Shown: positions 49,124 to 58,268 of the stretch, piece by piece
Numbering within the stretch: the first letter of the stretch is position 1
Layout of the letters: each line of letters opens with the position of its first letter
Origin: Pseudomonadota bacterium
GTDB taxonomy: Bacteria > Pseudomonadota > Gammaproteobacteria > Burkholderiales > Burkholderiaceae_C
Direction of reading: 5' to 3'
NCBI GenBank assembly: GCA_963205335.1
Contig: CAUJIM010000098.1
Span: 19,521-83,520 of the forward strand
Length of the DNA stretch: 64,000 bases
Translations under genes and position numbers: made by a program
The notes under the pieces: model-generated
What the model was told of the DNA's origin: nothing
Database searches by the model: none
What the model saw: the letters and a program-made list of their open reading frames with translations, nothing else

Positions 49124-49663
49124 TCAGCGCTGCTTGATGCCGAAGGCGCCGAGCATCTGCTCGGTCTGCTTGTTCATCTGCTCCTGCATGTGCTGGAACA
49201 CCGTTTGCGACTGCTCGATGTAGCTGCCCATCAGGCTTTGCATCATGGGCGATTGCAGGCTCATGAAGTGGTTCCACATCTCCGGCGTGATGGTCTTGGC
49301 CTGCTCGGCGAGCTTGGCCTGGACTTCGGTGAACATCTGCACGTTCTTTTCCAGGTAGGCGCCCATGAAGCCCTGCATCGCATGGCCGTAGAAGCGGATG
49401 ATGTTGGCCAGCGCTGCCTCGCTGAACATCGGCGCGCCGCCGGCCTCTTCTTCCAGGATGATCTGCAGCAGGATGGAACGCGTGAGATCGTCGCCGGTCT
49501 TGGCGTCGCGCACTGCCACGTCCACGCCGTCGATCACGAGCTGGCGCACCTCGGCCAGCGTGATGTAGGTGGAGGTGGAGGTGTCGTACAGGCGCCGGTT
49601 GGGGTATTTCTTGATGACGCGCTGCGCCGCTTGCGGTTCGGGGGTGGGGGTCTTGTCTGGCAC
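49124..49663 (-). CDS. phaR: PHB synthesis transcriptional repressor PhaR
   Basis: [61 protein letters not shown] start with upstream AGGAGA. Confidence 0.93.
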   Translation of the reverse strand: MPDKTPTPEPQAAQRVIKKYPNRRLYDTSTSTYITLAEVRQLVIDGVDVAVRDAKTGDDLTRSILLQIILEEEAGGAPMFSEAALANIIRFYGHAMQGFMGAYLEKNVQMFTEVQAKLAEQAKTITPEMWNHFMSLQSPMMQSLMGSYIEQSQTVFQHMQEQMNKQTEQMLGAFGIKQR

Positions 49664-49708
49664 CAGCGTCTCCTGGGAGCTGTGGATCGGTCGGTCTGCA
49701 ACTGCCGA

Positions 49709-49723
49709 TTTTGCAGTGCAGCA
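49709..49723. promoter_or_regulatory. Candidate PhaR-type site upstream of phaR
   Basis: TTTTGCAGTGCAGCA; TTGCAGTGCAGCA is identical over 13 bp to the phasin upstream site. Confidence 0.6.
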
Positions 49724-49821
49724 GATTTTAGGCAAGGCCAATGGTGCGCGGGGTTGCCCGTGGCGCGGCGCTCTCGCCCTGGCCCGATTCTCGCTGTTTC
49801 GCTTGTTGGCGCGCTGCCAAG

Positions 49822-49852
49822 AAAAAGGCACTTGGCATTTGTGCCAAGTGCC
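49822..49852 (-). terminator. Intrinsic terminator downstream of tRNA-Val
   Basis: aaaaaGGCACTTGGCAtttgTGCCAAGTGCC. Confidence 0.75.
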
Positions 49853-49861
49853 TGATTGCAT

Positions 49862-49938
49862 TGGTAGGCGCGATTGGACTCGAACCAACGACCCCCACCA
49901 TGTCAAGGTGGTGCTCTAACCAGCTGAGCTACGCGCCT
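49862..49938 (-). tRNA. tRNA-Val (anticodon GAC)
   Basis: AGGCGCGTAGCTCAGCTGGTTAGAGCACCACCTTGACATGGTGGGGGTCGTTGGTTCGAGTCCAATCGCGCCTACCA, full cloverleaf. Confidence 0.95.
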
Positions 49939-49991
49939 GTTCTACCGAAGAGCGCGATTCTAGCAACAAATCGGCACCCGCCGCTCCAGGC

Positions 49992-52238
49992 TCAGCGCCT
50001 GCGCGCCGACCGTACGCCCGGGACGGCGGCGACGATGGCAAGGATCTTGTTCAGGCGTTCGGCATCGGCGATTTCGACGGTGAAGGTCATCCACGCCGTG
50101 CCCCTGACCGACTGGGTCTGCACGCCGATGACGTTGGTCTTCTCGCGCGTGAACACGTCGGAGATGTCGCGCAGCAGGCCCTGGCGGTCGGCGGCTTCGA
50201 TGGCGACGTCCATCGGATAGACCTCGCCCGCGGGGTGCGTGTCGCTGCCCCAGGCGACGTCGATCACGCGCTCCTCGTGGCGTGCCGCGAGTTCGCGGAA
50301 GTTGCTGCAGTCGGCGCGGTGCACGCTCACACCCTTGCCGCGCGTGACGAAGCCGCGGATCTCGTCGGGTGGCGCGGGCTTGCAGCACTTGGCCAGTTGC
50401 GTCATGAGCGAGCCCAGGCCGACGACCAGCACCGCGCCCTGGGAGGCGGCATCGCTGCGCGGCTTCCTGGGGGCAGGCACCTCCTGCGCGGCGACGGCGG
50501 GCTGCGCGGGGTGCAGGAGCTGCTCGATGCTGCGCAGCGACAGCTCGTCCTTGCCGACGACCTCGAACAGGGCGTCCGCGCTCTTGTAGCCGAGCTGCGC
50601 GGCCAGGTCGTCGTGCTTGGTCGCGGTCTTGCCTTCGCGCTGCAGCAGTTTCTCGACCAGCTCGCGCCCGCGCGCGATCGTGGTTTGCATCGCCTGGGCA
50701 TTGAACCAGGCGCGGACCTTGGCCTTGGCCCGGTTGCCGGTGATGTAGCCGAGCTCCGGGTTGAGCCAGTCGCGCGAAGGCCGGCCTTCCTTGGCGGTGG
50801 TGATTTCCACCGTCTGGCCGTTCTGCAGCGCGGTATTGAGGGGCACCATGACGCCGTCGACCTTGGCGCCGCGGCAGCGGTGGCCCACGCTGGTGTGCAC
50901 CGCGTAGGCGAAATCCACCGGGGTGGCGCCCTGCGGCAGCTCGATCACCGCCGCGTCGGGGGTGAGCACGTAGATGCGGTCCTCGAACAGGTCGCTGTAG
51001 CTGGCGCTGCCCGCCAGGTCGCGCTCCCAGGCCAGGAGCTGGCGCAGCACGGCGATCTTGGCGTCGTAATCGCTGCTGGCGCTCACCCCGGCGTAGCCCT
51101 TGGTGCCCGCCTCCTTGTAAGCCCAGTGCGCGGCGACGCCGCTTTCGGCATGGTCGTGCATGGCCTGCGTGCGGATCTGGATCTCGATCGCGCGCCCGGC
51201 CTCGTCGCGCACCACGGTGTGCAGCGACTGGTAGCCGTTGGGCTTGGGCCTGGCGATGTAGTCGTCGAATTCGGCTTCTATCGACTGGTAGTGGCTGTGC
51301 ACCCAGCTGAGCGCGGTGTAGCAGTCCTTCACGCTCGCGACGATGACGCGCAGCGCGTACAGGTCGTACACCTGATCGAAGGGCAGCGACTTGCCGCGCA
51401 TCTTCTTGACGATGCTGTAGATGTGCTTGGGGCGGCCCGAAACCGTGGCGCTGATGCTGTGGGCGCGCAGCTGCGTTTCGAGCCGCTGGCGCAGCTGTTC
51501 CACGTACTGCTCGCGCTCGACGCGCTTTTCGTCGAGCAACCGGGCGACGTCGCGGTAGGTGTCGGGCTCCAGCGCGCGAAAGGCCAGGTCCTCCAGCTCC
51601 CACTTGAACTGCCAGATGCCCAGGCGGTTGGCCAGCGGCGCGAAGACCTGCAGGGTTTCGCTGGCCATCGCGGGCGAGGCGGGCTTTTTGATCGACGCCA
51701 GGTAGCGCATGGTCTGCAGGCGCGATGCCAGCCGCAGCAGTACCACGCGCAGGTCGCGCGAGAACGCCAGCAGCATCTTGCGCACGTTCTCGGTTTGCAG
51801 CGCCACGGCGTCCAGCGGCATGCGCGTGGCGTGCGCCTCGCGGGCCTGGCGCTGCACGCGCATCAGCTTGGTGGTCTCGACTGCCAGCTGCGCGAAGTTG
51901 GGGCTGAAGGCCTTGGCGAGGATTTCCTCGGGCCGCGTCAGGTGCGTGCAGGTGTGCACCAGGTAGATCGCGGCCTGCATGGTTTCGGAGCTGCCCAGGC
52001 CCTGGAGGATCCGTGCCACCGCGTCGGCGTGCGCCAGCGTGTTCTCGCCGGTGTCGAGGTGCTCGCCGGCCAGCAGTGGTTCGGCGAATGCGCGAGCGCG
52101 CGCGAGCGCTTCCTGCGGGTGCAGGTCCAGGTCGGCCGGGACCTCGGCGGTGGCGGCGATCAGGTGCGGCAAGGGGTCGCGCCGTTGCGCCTGGCCCTCG
52201 TGGGCCGCGAGCGGCTGGGTGAGCGTGCTGCTCTTCAT
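49992..52238 (-). CDS. relA: (p)ppGpp synthetase RelA (hydrolase HD motif appears degenerate)
   Basis: RPKHIYSIVKKMRGKSLPFDQVYDLYALRVIV; TGS (VDFAYAVHTSVGHRCRGAKVDG) and ACT domains; HD position reads AAIYLVHTCTHLTRPEE. Confidence 0.93.
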   Translation of the reverse strand: MKSSTLTQPLAAHEGQAQRRDPLPHLIAATAEVPADLDLHPQEALARARAFAEPLLAGEHLDTGENTLAHADAVARILQGLGSSETMQAAIYLVHTCTHLTRPEEILAKAFSPNFAQLAVETTKLMRVQRQAREAHATRMPLDAVALQTENVRKMLLAFSRDLRVVLLRLASRLQTMRYLASIKKPASPAMASETLQVFAPLANRLGIWQFKWELEDLAFRALEPDTYRDVARLLDEKRVEREQYVEQLRQRLETQLRAHSISATVSGRPKHIYSIVKKMRGKSLPFDQVYDLYALRVIVASVKDCYTALSWVHSHYQSIEAEFDDYIARPKPNGYQSLHTVVRDEAGRAIEIQIRTQAMHDHAESGVAAHWAYKEAGTKGYAGVSASSDYDAKIAVLRQLLAWERDLAGSASYSDLFEDRIYVLTPDAAVIELPQGATPVDFAYAVHTSVGHRCRGAKVDGVMVPLNTALQNGQTVEITTAKEGRPSRDWLNPELGYITGNRAKAKVRAWFNAQAMQTTIARGRELVEKLLQREGKTATKHDDLAAQLGYKSADALFEVVGKDELSLRSIEQLLHPAQPAVAAQEVPAPRKPRSDAASQGAVLVVGLGSLMTQLAKCCKPAPPDEIRGFVTRGKGVSVHRADCSNFRELAARHEERVIDVAWGSDTHPAGEVYPMDVAIEAADRQGLLRDISDVFTREKTNVIGVQTQSVRGTAWMTFTVEIADAERLNKILAIVAAVPGVRSARRR

Positions 52239-53179
52239 GCGCTGCGCGCGGCCCCCGGCGCGAGGAGAAAGCGGGTGACCGCCGCCACCTGGTCGTCTGC
52301 GATCAACGTGGGCGCGTGGCCCACGCCGTCGAACTCGACCATGCGCGGGCGCGGGCCGCGTTGCTGCATGAGCGCGGCGGTGTCGGCGCTGAGCAGGTCG
52401 GATGCCTTGCCGCGCAGTAGCAGGGTTGCGGCGTGGATCCGGTCGTAGTGCTGCCACATCGTCGCTTCGCCTTCCTCGGCCATTTGCGGCGTGAGCGCCT
52501 TGAAGGGCACGGCGATCGCCGGGTCGTAGTGCAGCCGGAACCCTCCCTGCGGCGCGGGGCGCAGCATGGGGCGGCTCAGCGCGAGCCACTGCGCCGGGGT
52601 GTGCGGGCCGAAGGTGGCGGAGACGGCCCAGAGCGCGTCGGCCGCCTGCTGCTCGGTGGCGAAGTGCGCGGGTTCGCCCAGGTATTGGCCGATGCGCTGC
52701 AGCGCCTGCCACTGCAGGACCGGGCCGACGTCGTTGAGTACCAGCCGGTGCACCGGCAAGGGCAGCGGCAGTTCGGGCTGGCCCGCGAGCACCATGCCGA
52801 TCAGTCCGCCCATGCTGGTGCCCACCCAGTCCAGCGTCGTGACCGGGGCCTGTCGGTGCAGCTGCGCGAGCAGCGCCAGCATGTCGGCGGCGTACAGCGG
52901 GATCTGGTAGCCCTGCGGGTCGGCCAGCCAATCGCTCCGGCCGCGCCCGACCACGTCCGGGCAGACGACGCGCGCGTGCGGCGCCAGGGCGCGCGCCAGC
53001 GTGTCGAAGTCGCGCCCCTGGCGCGAGAGACCGTGCGCGCAGACGATCACATGCGGGTGCGCCGGGTTGCCGGTGGCGTTCCATTCCCAATACGCCATGC
53101 GGTGTCCGTCGCTGGCGTCCCGGGCGGCGGCGCCGGGACAGAAGACGTGTTCGAGCGTGGGTTGTACGGTGGGAACCAT
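52235..53179 (-). CDS. Alpha/beta hydrolase
   Basis: VIVCAHGLSRQGRDFD; DWVGTSMGGLIG; VEFDGVGHAP; overlaps relA start by 4 nt. Confidence 0.88.
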   Translation of the reverse strand: MVPTVQPTLEHVFCPGAAARDASDGHRMAYWEWNATGNPAHPHVIVCAHGLSRQGRDFDTLARALAPHARVVCPDVVGRGRSDWLADPQGYQIPLYAADMLALLAQLHRQAPVTTLDWVGTSMGGLIGMVLAGQPELPLPLPVHRLVLNDVGPVLQWQALQRIGQYLGEPAHFATEQQAADALWAVSATFGPHTPAQWLALSRPMLRPAPQGGFRLHYDPAIAVPFKALTPQMAEEGEATMWQHYDRIHAATLLLRGKASDLLSADTAALMQQRGPRPRMVEFDGVGHAPTLIADDQVAAVTRFLLAPGAARSA

Positions 53180-53193
53180 GTTGCAGCGCAGCG
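53179..53193. promoter_or_regulatory. Candidate PhaR-type site upstream of bdhA
   Basis: TGTTGCAGCGCAGCG (13/15 match to the phasin site), 47 bp upstream of bdhA. Confidence 0.45.
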
Positions 53194-53239
53194 TCAGATA
53201 ATGTCCGAGTTGCATCCTAATTGATTCGGAGAATTTGTC

Positions 53240-54022
53240 ATGCTGAAAGGTAAAACGGCACTCGTCACCGGCTCCACCAGCGGCATCGGCCTGGGCATTG
53301 CCCAGGCGCTCGCGCGCGAGGGCGCGAACATCGTGCTGAACGGTTTCGGGGACGTGGACGGGCCGCGCGAGCTGGTCGCGCAGGCGGGCAGGGCCGCGGG
53401 GATCAGGACTGGCTACCACGGCGCGGACATGAGCCGCCCGGCGGAAATCGAGGCCATGATGCAGTACGCCGCCCAGGAGTTCGGCCGCGTGGACATCCTG
53501 GTGAACAACGCCGGCATCCAGCACGTGGCAAACATCCAGGACTTCCCGGTGGAGCGCTGGGACGCGATCATCGCCATCAACCTGTCGAGCGCGTTTCATG
53601 CCACGCGGCTCGCGCTGCCCGCGATGCTCGCGGCCGATTGGGGGCGCATCATCAACATCGCCTCGGTGCACGGGCTGGTGGCGTCGGCGCAGAAGTCGGC
53701 CTACGTGGCGGCCAAGCACGGCATCGTCGGTCTCACCAAGGTGACGGCGCTGGAGACTGCGCCGACGGGCGTGACCTGCAATGCGATCTGTCCCGGCTGG
53801 GTGCTCACGCCGCTGGTGCAGAAACAGGTGGATGCCAAGGCCAGGGAGCACGGTATCTCCAACGAGGACGCCAAGAAACTGCTGCTGGGCGAGAAGGAGC
53901 CCTCGATGCACTTCACCACGCCCGAGCAGCTGGGCGAGCTGGCGGTGTTCTTCTGCTCCCCGGCGGGCGACAACGTGCGCGGCGTGGCCTGGAACATGGA
54001 CGGCGGCTGGGCCGCGCAGTAG
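53240..54022 (+). CDS. bdhA: 3-hydroxybutyrate dehydrogenase
   Basis: SDR: ALVTGSTSGIGLGIAQALAREGANIVLNGFG; NNAGIQHVANIQDFPVERWDAIIAINLSSAFHATR; SAYVAAKHGIVGLTKVTALE. Confidence 0.93.
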   Translation: MLKGKTALVTGSTSGIGLGIAQALAREGANIVLNGFGDVDGPRELVAQAGRAAGIRTGYHGADMSRPAEIEAMMQYAAQEFGRVDILVNNAGIQHVANIQDFPVERWDAIIAINLSSAFHATRLALPAMLAADWGRIINIASVHGLVASAQKSAYVAAKHGIVGLTKVTALETAPTGVTCNAICPGWVLTPLVQKQVDAKAREHGISNEDAKKLLLGEKEPSMHFTTPEQLGELAVFFCSPAGDNVRGVAWNMDGGWAAQ

Positions 54023-54048
54023 TTCGATTCGGCCAGCGCAGGCAAAAC

Positions 54049-54124
54049 TTGTAACAGAGGGTCAGGCTGGTGCCGCGGCGCCGAAAATTTGCCGTTCTCC
54101 GGTCCAGAATCGCCGTTGTTACAA
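54049..54124. promoter_or_regulatory. Inverted repeat TTGTAACA...TGTTACAA upstream of the OmpR-type regulator
   Basis: 8-bp perfect arms at 54049..54056 and 54117..54124. Confidence 0.4.
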
Positions 54125-54140
54125 ATGGCCGGAGCACTTC

Positions 54141-54872
54141 ATGGCAACAGGAACCCACCGTACAGACAAGATCCTCGTGGTCGATGACGATGCGCGCATC
54201 CGCGATCTGCTGCGCCGCTACCTCACGCAGGAGGGTTTCGAGGTCATGGTGGCCGAGGACGGCAAGGCGCTCAATCGGCTGCTGCTGCGCGAGACGGTGG
54301 ATCTGATCGTGCTCGACCTGATGATGCCGGGAGAGGACGGCCTGTCGATCTGCCGGCGCTTGCGCGCGGCGCACGACCGCACGCCGATCATCATGCTGAC
54401 GGCCAAGGGCGAGGACGTGGACCGCATCGTCGGACTGGAGGTCGGGGCCGACGACTACCTGGGCAAGCCGTTCAATCCGCGCGAACTGCTGGCGCGCATC
54501 CACGCGGTGCTGCGCCGCCGTCCGCCGCAGGAGGCGCCGGGCGCGCCCTCGGGCGAGAACGAGGTGGTCAATTTCGGGCCGTTCACTTTCGACCTGGGCA
54601 CGCGCGCGCTGCAGAAGAACGGCGAGGAGCTGCCGCTCACCACCGGCGAGTTCGCGATGCTCAAGGCGCTGGTGCGCCACCCGCGCCAGCCGCTGTCGCG
54701 GGAGAAGCTGGCGCTGCTGGCGCGGGGCCGCGAATTCGAGCCGTTCGACCGCAGCCTGGACGTGCAGATTTCACGCCTGCGCAAGCTGGTCGAGCTCGAC
54801 GCTGCCTCGCCGCGCTTCATACAGACGGTGTGGGGCGTGGGCTACGTGTTCGTGCCCGATGGCGCCAGCTGA
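54141..54872 (+). CDS. ompR: OmpR-family response regulator
   Basis: ILVVDDDARIRDLLRRYLTQEGFEV; VLDLMMPGEDGLSICRRLR; winged-helix SLDVQISRLRKLVE. Confidence 0.9.
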   Translation: MATGTHRTDKILVVDDDARIRDLLRRYLTQEGFEVMVAEDGKALNRLLLRETVDLIVLDLMMPGEDGLSICRRLRAAHDRTPIIMLTAKGEDVDRIVGLEVGADDYLGKPFNPRELLARIHAVLRRRPPQEAPGAPSGENEVVNFGPFTFDLGTRALQKNGEELPLTTGEFAMLKALVRHPRQPLSREKLALLARGREFEPFDRSLDVQISRLRKLVELDAASPRFIQTVWGVGYVFVPDGAS

Positions 54873-54893
54873 CGCGTGCTGCCTGGTGCATGA

Positions 54894-56390
54894 ATGAATA
54901 CCGTTTCCGATTCCGCCGCCGAGGCGTTCACCGAACCGGCGCCGCTGAGTGGCGAGGAGCGCCGGCGCGCGCCGGGCAGGCGCATGGGGCTGAGCCTGTT
55001 CTGGCGCACGTTCTTCCTGCTGCTGCTGCTGCTGGTCTGCAGCATCCTGGCGTGGCTGCAGACGCTGCGGGCGCTCGAGCTGGAGCCGCGCACGGTGCAG
55101 ACGGCGCAGCAGATCGCCTCGCTGGTGAACCTGAGCCGCGCGGCGCTGACGCACTCGGACGCGATCGCGCGGGTGGCGCTGATCAAGGCCATGGCCGAGC
55201 AGGAAGGGGTGCGGCTGGTACCGCGCGAGCCGGGCGACCATTTTGAGATGCTGCCGCCGTCGGCGCTCGGCCAGAGGCTGTCGTACGAGCTGGTGCAGCG
55301 TCTCGGGCCGGGCACCATCGTGGCGAGCAGCGTCAACGGGACACCGGGCCTGTGGGTGGGCTTCACCATCAATGGCGATCCGAACTGGCTGCTCATGGAC
55401 AGCTCGCGCCTGGCCGTGGCGAGCGAGCAGACCTGGCTCATCTGGCTGGTGACGGCCGTGCTGCTGTCCCTGGTCGGGGCGGCGATGATCGCGCGGCTGA
55501 TCAACCGGCCGCTCAAGCAGCTCTCGCAGGCGACGAACCGCGTGCGCCGTGGCGATTTCTCCGCCAGTGCTCTCGGCACGCTCGACGAGAAGGTGGCCAC
55601 CAGCGAGGTGCGGGAGGTGAACATCGGCTTCAACCGCATGGCCCAGATGCTCGCCAAGCTCGATCAGGACCGCGCGGTGATGCTGGCCGGCATCTCCCAC
55701 GACCTGCGCACGCCCCTGGCGCGCTTGCGGCTGGAGACGGAAATGAGCGTCGCCGACGCGATCGCGCGCGAGCACATGGTGGCCGACATCGTGCAGCTGG
55801 ATGCGACGATCGACAAATTCCTCGACTACGCGCGCCCCGACGCGGTGGCGCTCAACGCGGTGAACCTGTACGCCGTGGTGGCCGCCTGCGTCTACGCGGT
55901 GCGCGACGACGGGCAGATGCAGATCCGCATGGACATGCCGCGCGATCTCCACGTGATGGCCGACGAGGTGGAGCTGGCGCGGGTCATCTCCAACCTGCTG
56001 GAAAACGCGCGCCGCTATGGCAAGACCGCGGGCACGGACGTGACGCACGTCACGATCGCCGCAAGGGTGCGCGGGCCGTGGGTGCGGCTCAAGCTGCGCG
56101 ACCATGGCGTGGGCGTGTCGCCGGAGCAGATCGCCCAGTTGACGCAGCCGTTCTACCGCGGCGACGCGGCGCGCACGGCGGCGGCCGGGGCTGGGCTGGG
56201 CCTGTCCATCGTCGACAAGACGGTGCAGCGCATGGGCGGGATCTTCTCGCTCTCCAACGCCAGCCCGGCGAGCGGCGGCGGGTTGGTGGCGAGCGTGGAA
56301 CTGCGCCACGCCAGCGACGTGCCCCGGGGCGACGACGTGCACCAGCGGCTGCAGCGGCCGCTCGTCAAGCGCCAGGTCCAGGGTGGGTGA
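54894..56390 (+). CDS. EnvZ-like sensor histidine kinase
   Basis: TM + HAMP; AGISHDLRTPLARLRLETEMS (H box); NLLENARRYGK; GLGLSIVDKTV. Confidence 0.92.
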   Translation: MNTVSDSAAEAFTEPAPLSGEERRRAPGRRMGLSLFWRTFFLLLLLLVCSILAWLQTLRALELEPRTVQTAQQIASLVNLSRAALTHSDAIARVALIKAMAEQEGVRLVPREPGDHFEMLPPSALGQRLSYELVQRLGPGTIVASSVNGTPGLWVGFTINGDPNWLLMDSSRLAVASEQTWLIWLVTAVLLSLVGAAMIARLINRPLKQLSQATNRVRRGDFSASALGTLDEKVATSEVREVNIGFNRMAQMLAKLDQDRAVMLAGISHDLRTPLARLRLETEMSVADAIAREHMVADIVQLDATIDKFLDYARPDAVALNAVNLYAVVAACVYAVRDDGQMQIRMDMPRDLHVMADEVELARVISNLLENARRYGKTAGTDVTHVTIAARVRGPWVRLKLRDHGVGVSPEQIAQLTQPFYRGDAARTAAAGAGLGLSIVDKTVQRMGGIFSLSNASPASGGGLVASVELRHASDVPRGDDVHQRLQRPLVKRQVQGG

Positions 56391-56411
56391 CGCTCCGCGT
56401 CGTACCGCCCA

Positions 56412-56439
56412 AGAAAAAGGCTTCCGTGGGAGGAAGCCT
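56412..56439 (-). terminator. Intrinsic terminator of efp
   Basis: agaaaaaGGCTTCCgtgggaGGAAGCC. Confidence 0.7.
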
Positions 56440-56464
56440 CGTTGCGCTGGCGGGCCGGCTGCGG

Positions 56465-57019
56465 TCAGACGCGCTTGCGGTATTCCCCGGTGCGCGTGTC
56501 GATCTCGATGCGGTCGCCCTGGCCGACGAACAGCGGCACGGCGACCTCGAAGCCGGTGGCGATCTTGGCGGGCTTGAGCACCTTGCCCGAGGTATCGCCC
56601 TTGACGGCCGGCTCGGTCCAGGTGATCTCGCGCTCGACGCTGGTGGGCAGCTCGACCGAGATGGCCTTGCCGTCGTAGAACACCACCTCGGCGGCCATGC
56701 CGTCTTCGAGATAGCTGATGGCGTCGCCCATGTTGTCGGCCTCGACCTCGTACTGGTTGTACTCGGTGTCCATCCAGACGTACATCGGGTCGGCGAAGTA
56801 GGAGTAGGTGCAGTCCTTCTTGTCGAGGATCACGTTGTCCATCTTGTCGTCGGCCTTGAAGACGAGCTCGGTGCCCATGTTGTTGAGCAGGCCCTTGAGC
56901 TTCATGCGGACGGTGGCGGCGCCGCGGCCGCCGCGCGAGTATTCGGTCTTGAGCACGATCATGGGGTCTTTGCCGTTCATGATCACGTTGCCGGCGCGGA
57001 TTTCTTGAGCGAGTTTCAT
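56465..57019 (-). CDS. efp: Elongation factor P
   Basis: [46 protein letters not shown]; Arg in the modification loop. Confidence 0.95.
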   Translation of the reverse strand: MKLAQEIRAGNVIMNGKDPMIVLKTEYSRGGRGAATVRMKLKGLLNNMGTELVFKADDKMDNVILDKKDCTYSYFADPMYVWMDTEYNQYEVEADNMGDAISYLEDGMAAEVVFYDGKAISVELPTSVEREITWTEPAVKGDTSGKVLKPAKIATGFEVAVPLFVGQGDRIEIDTRTGEYRKRV

Positions 57020-57159
57020 GGCTTGTCTGGGTTCAGGGTAGTGCCGCTCCTGGGTTCGGGGCGGGTTGGCTTCCCAGGAGAGCCTTCCGACCCCGGCGCG
57101 CGTTGCGGCGGGGCGCATTCAAGGCACGCGGCGGCGCCCAATGCACAAAAGCTGCAATT

Positions 57160-58251
57160 CTAGCTTTTCTCTGCCACGAACCGCAAAAGCCGGGTGACGA
57201 GATCGTCCTGCGCCAGCAGCCGGGCCCGAGCCTCCTGCGCGCAGGCGCGCCACTCGGCGAGCAGCGCGGCGTCGGGCGCCGGCAGCGCCGCCGGCGCCCC
57301 GATGCCGTTCCAGATGCGGTGGAAACGCCGCAGCGAGGATGGCGCGGCGAGCCAGTCGAGAAAGGCCTCGAGCTTGGCGTGGTGCGCGTCGTCTTGCTGG
57401 GGATATATGTGCCAGACGAAGGGCCGGCCGGCCCAGAGCGCGCGTACCAGCGAGTCTTCGCCGCGCACGCAGTTCAGGTCCGCCGCCCAGAGCAGTTCGT
57501 CGAACGCAGGCTGCGGCATCGGCGGCATGAACGCAATGGGCAGCGGCCGGCCGCCTCCGGCATTTCGGGCTTGCCATCGGCGTACGGCCGCGGCGGACCG
57601 TCCTGCCGTGGCGAGCAGGTGCACGCCGCCGTGCGCCGCCAGCCGGTCGAGCCAGGCGTGCAGCGCCGGCGGTTCGTAGCAGAAGAGGGTGGTGGCGCAG
57701 GCATCCGGTGCGATGCCGTGGCGTGCGCGCCAGGCTTCGCGGTCGAAGCGCGCCTGGCGCAGCGCCAGGTCGGGCTCGCGCTGCAGGCCGCCGGTGCGCT
57801 CGGTGAAGCCGGGGTAGAAGAACCAGCGCGTGAGCCCCGCGCCCGGTCCGCTCAGCAGGGGCGAAGGCAGCAGGTGGCTGCGTTGCACGTAGCTTTCGGC
57901 GCTCAGGTATTCGAGATTGATCCAAAGGTGTTTTTGCACTCCATCCCTTGCTGCGTCCGCGCAGGCAGCTATGAAAGATGGAGGAATATCGCCGCCGAAG
58001 GTTTCGACGATCACCTCGCCCGGGCCGTCGGCGGGCACGGCGTGCGGCCACGGCAGGACCTGCACGCCCGGATGGCCGTGGGGCGCCATCCAGGCGAGCG
58101 CGCTCGCGTCGTCAAGCCACAGCCGTACCCGCATGCCGCGAGACGCGAGCTGGCGGGCCAGGCGCCAGCACACGCCGACATCGCCCCAGTTGTCGATGAC
58201 GCGGCAAAAAATGTCCCAGCGCGAGCCCATGGGCGCGATGGTAAGGTGCAT
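57160..58251 (-). CDS. earP: EF-P arginine rhamnosyltransferase EarP
   Basis: WDIFCRVIDNWGDVGVCWRLARQLA; WINLEYLSAE; DLNCVRGEDSLVRALWAGRPFVWHIYPQ; next to efp. Confidence 0.94.
   Translation of the reverse strand: MHLTIAPMGSRWDIFCRVIDNWGDVGVCWRLARQLASRGMRVRLWLDDASALAWMAPHGHPGVQVLPWPHAVPADGPGEVIVETFGGDIPPSFIAACADAARDGVQKHLWINLEYLSAESYVQRSHLLPSPLLSGPGAGLTRWFFYPGFTERTGGLQREPDLALRQARFDREAWRARHGIAPDACATTLFCYEPPALHAWLDRLAAHGGVHLLATAGRSAAAVRRWQARNAGGGRPLPIAFMPPMPQPAFDELLWAADLNCVRGEDSLVRALWAGRPFVWHIYPQQDDAHHAKLEAFLDWLAAPSSLRRFHRIWNGIGAPAALPAPDAALLAEWRACAQEARARLLAQDDLVTRLLRFVAEKS
57930..57977 (+). repeat. Degenerate dispersed palindromic repeat, copy R8 (in-frame within earP)
   Basis: GTTTTTGCACTCCATCCCTTGCTGCGTCCGCGCAGGCAGCTATGAAAG. 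Confidence 0.5.
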
Positions 58252-58268
58252 GCCATCGTGGAGCGGAC

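Noticed and set aside
49992-53090. Apparent 1032-aa minus-strand ORF covering relA and the alpha/beta hydrolase region
   Set aside because: The N-terminal ~284 aa is an out-of-frame reading of the hydrolase gene; relA has a good start at 52238 and the hydrolase a separate frame.
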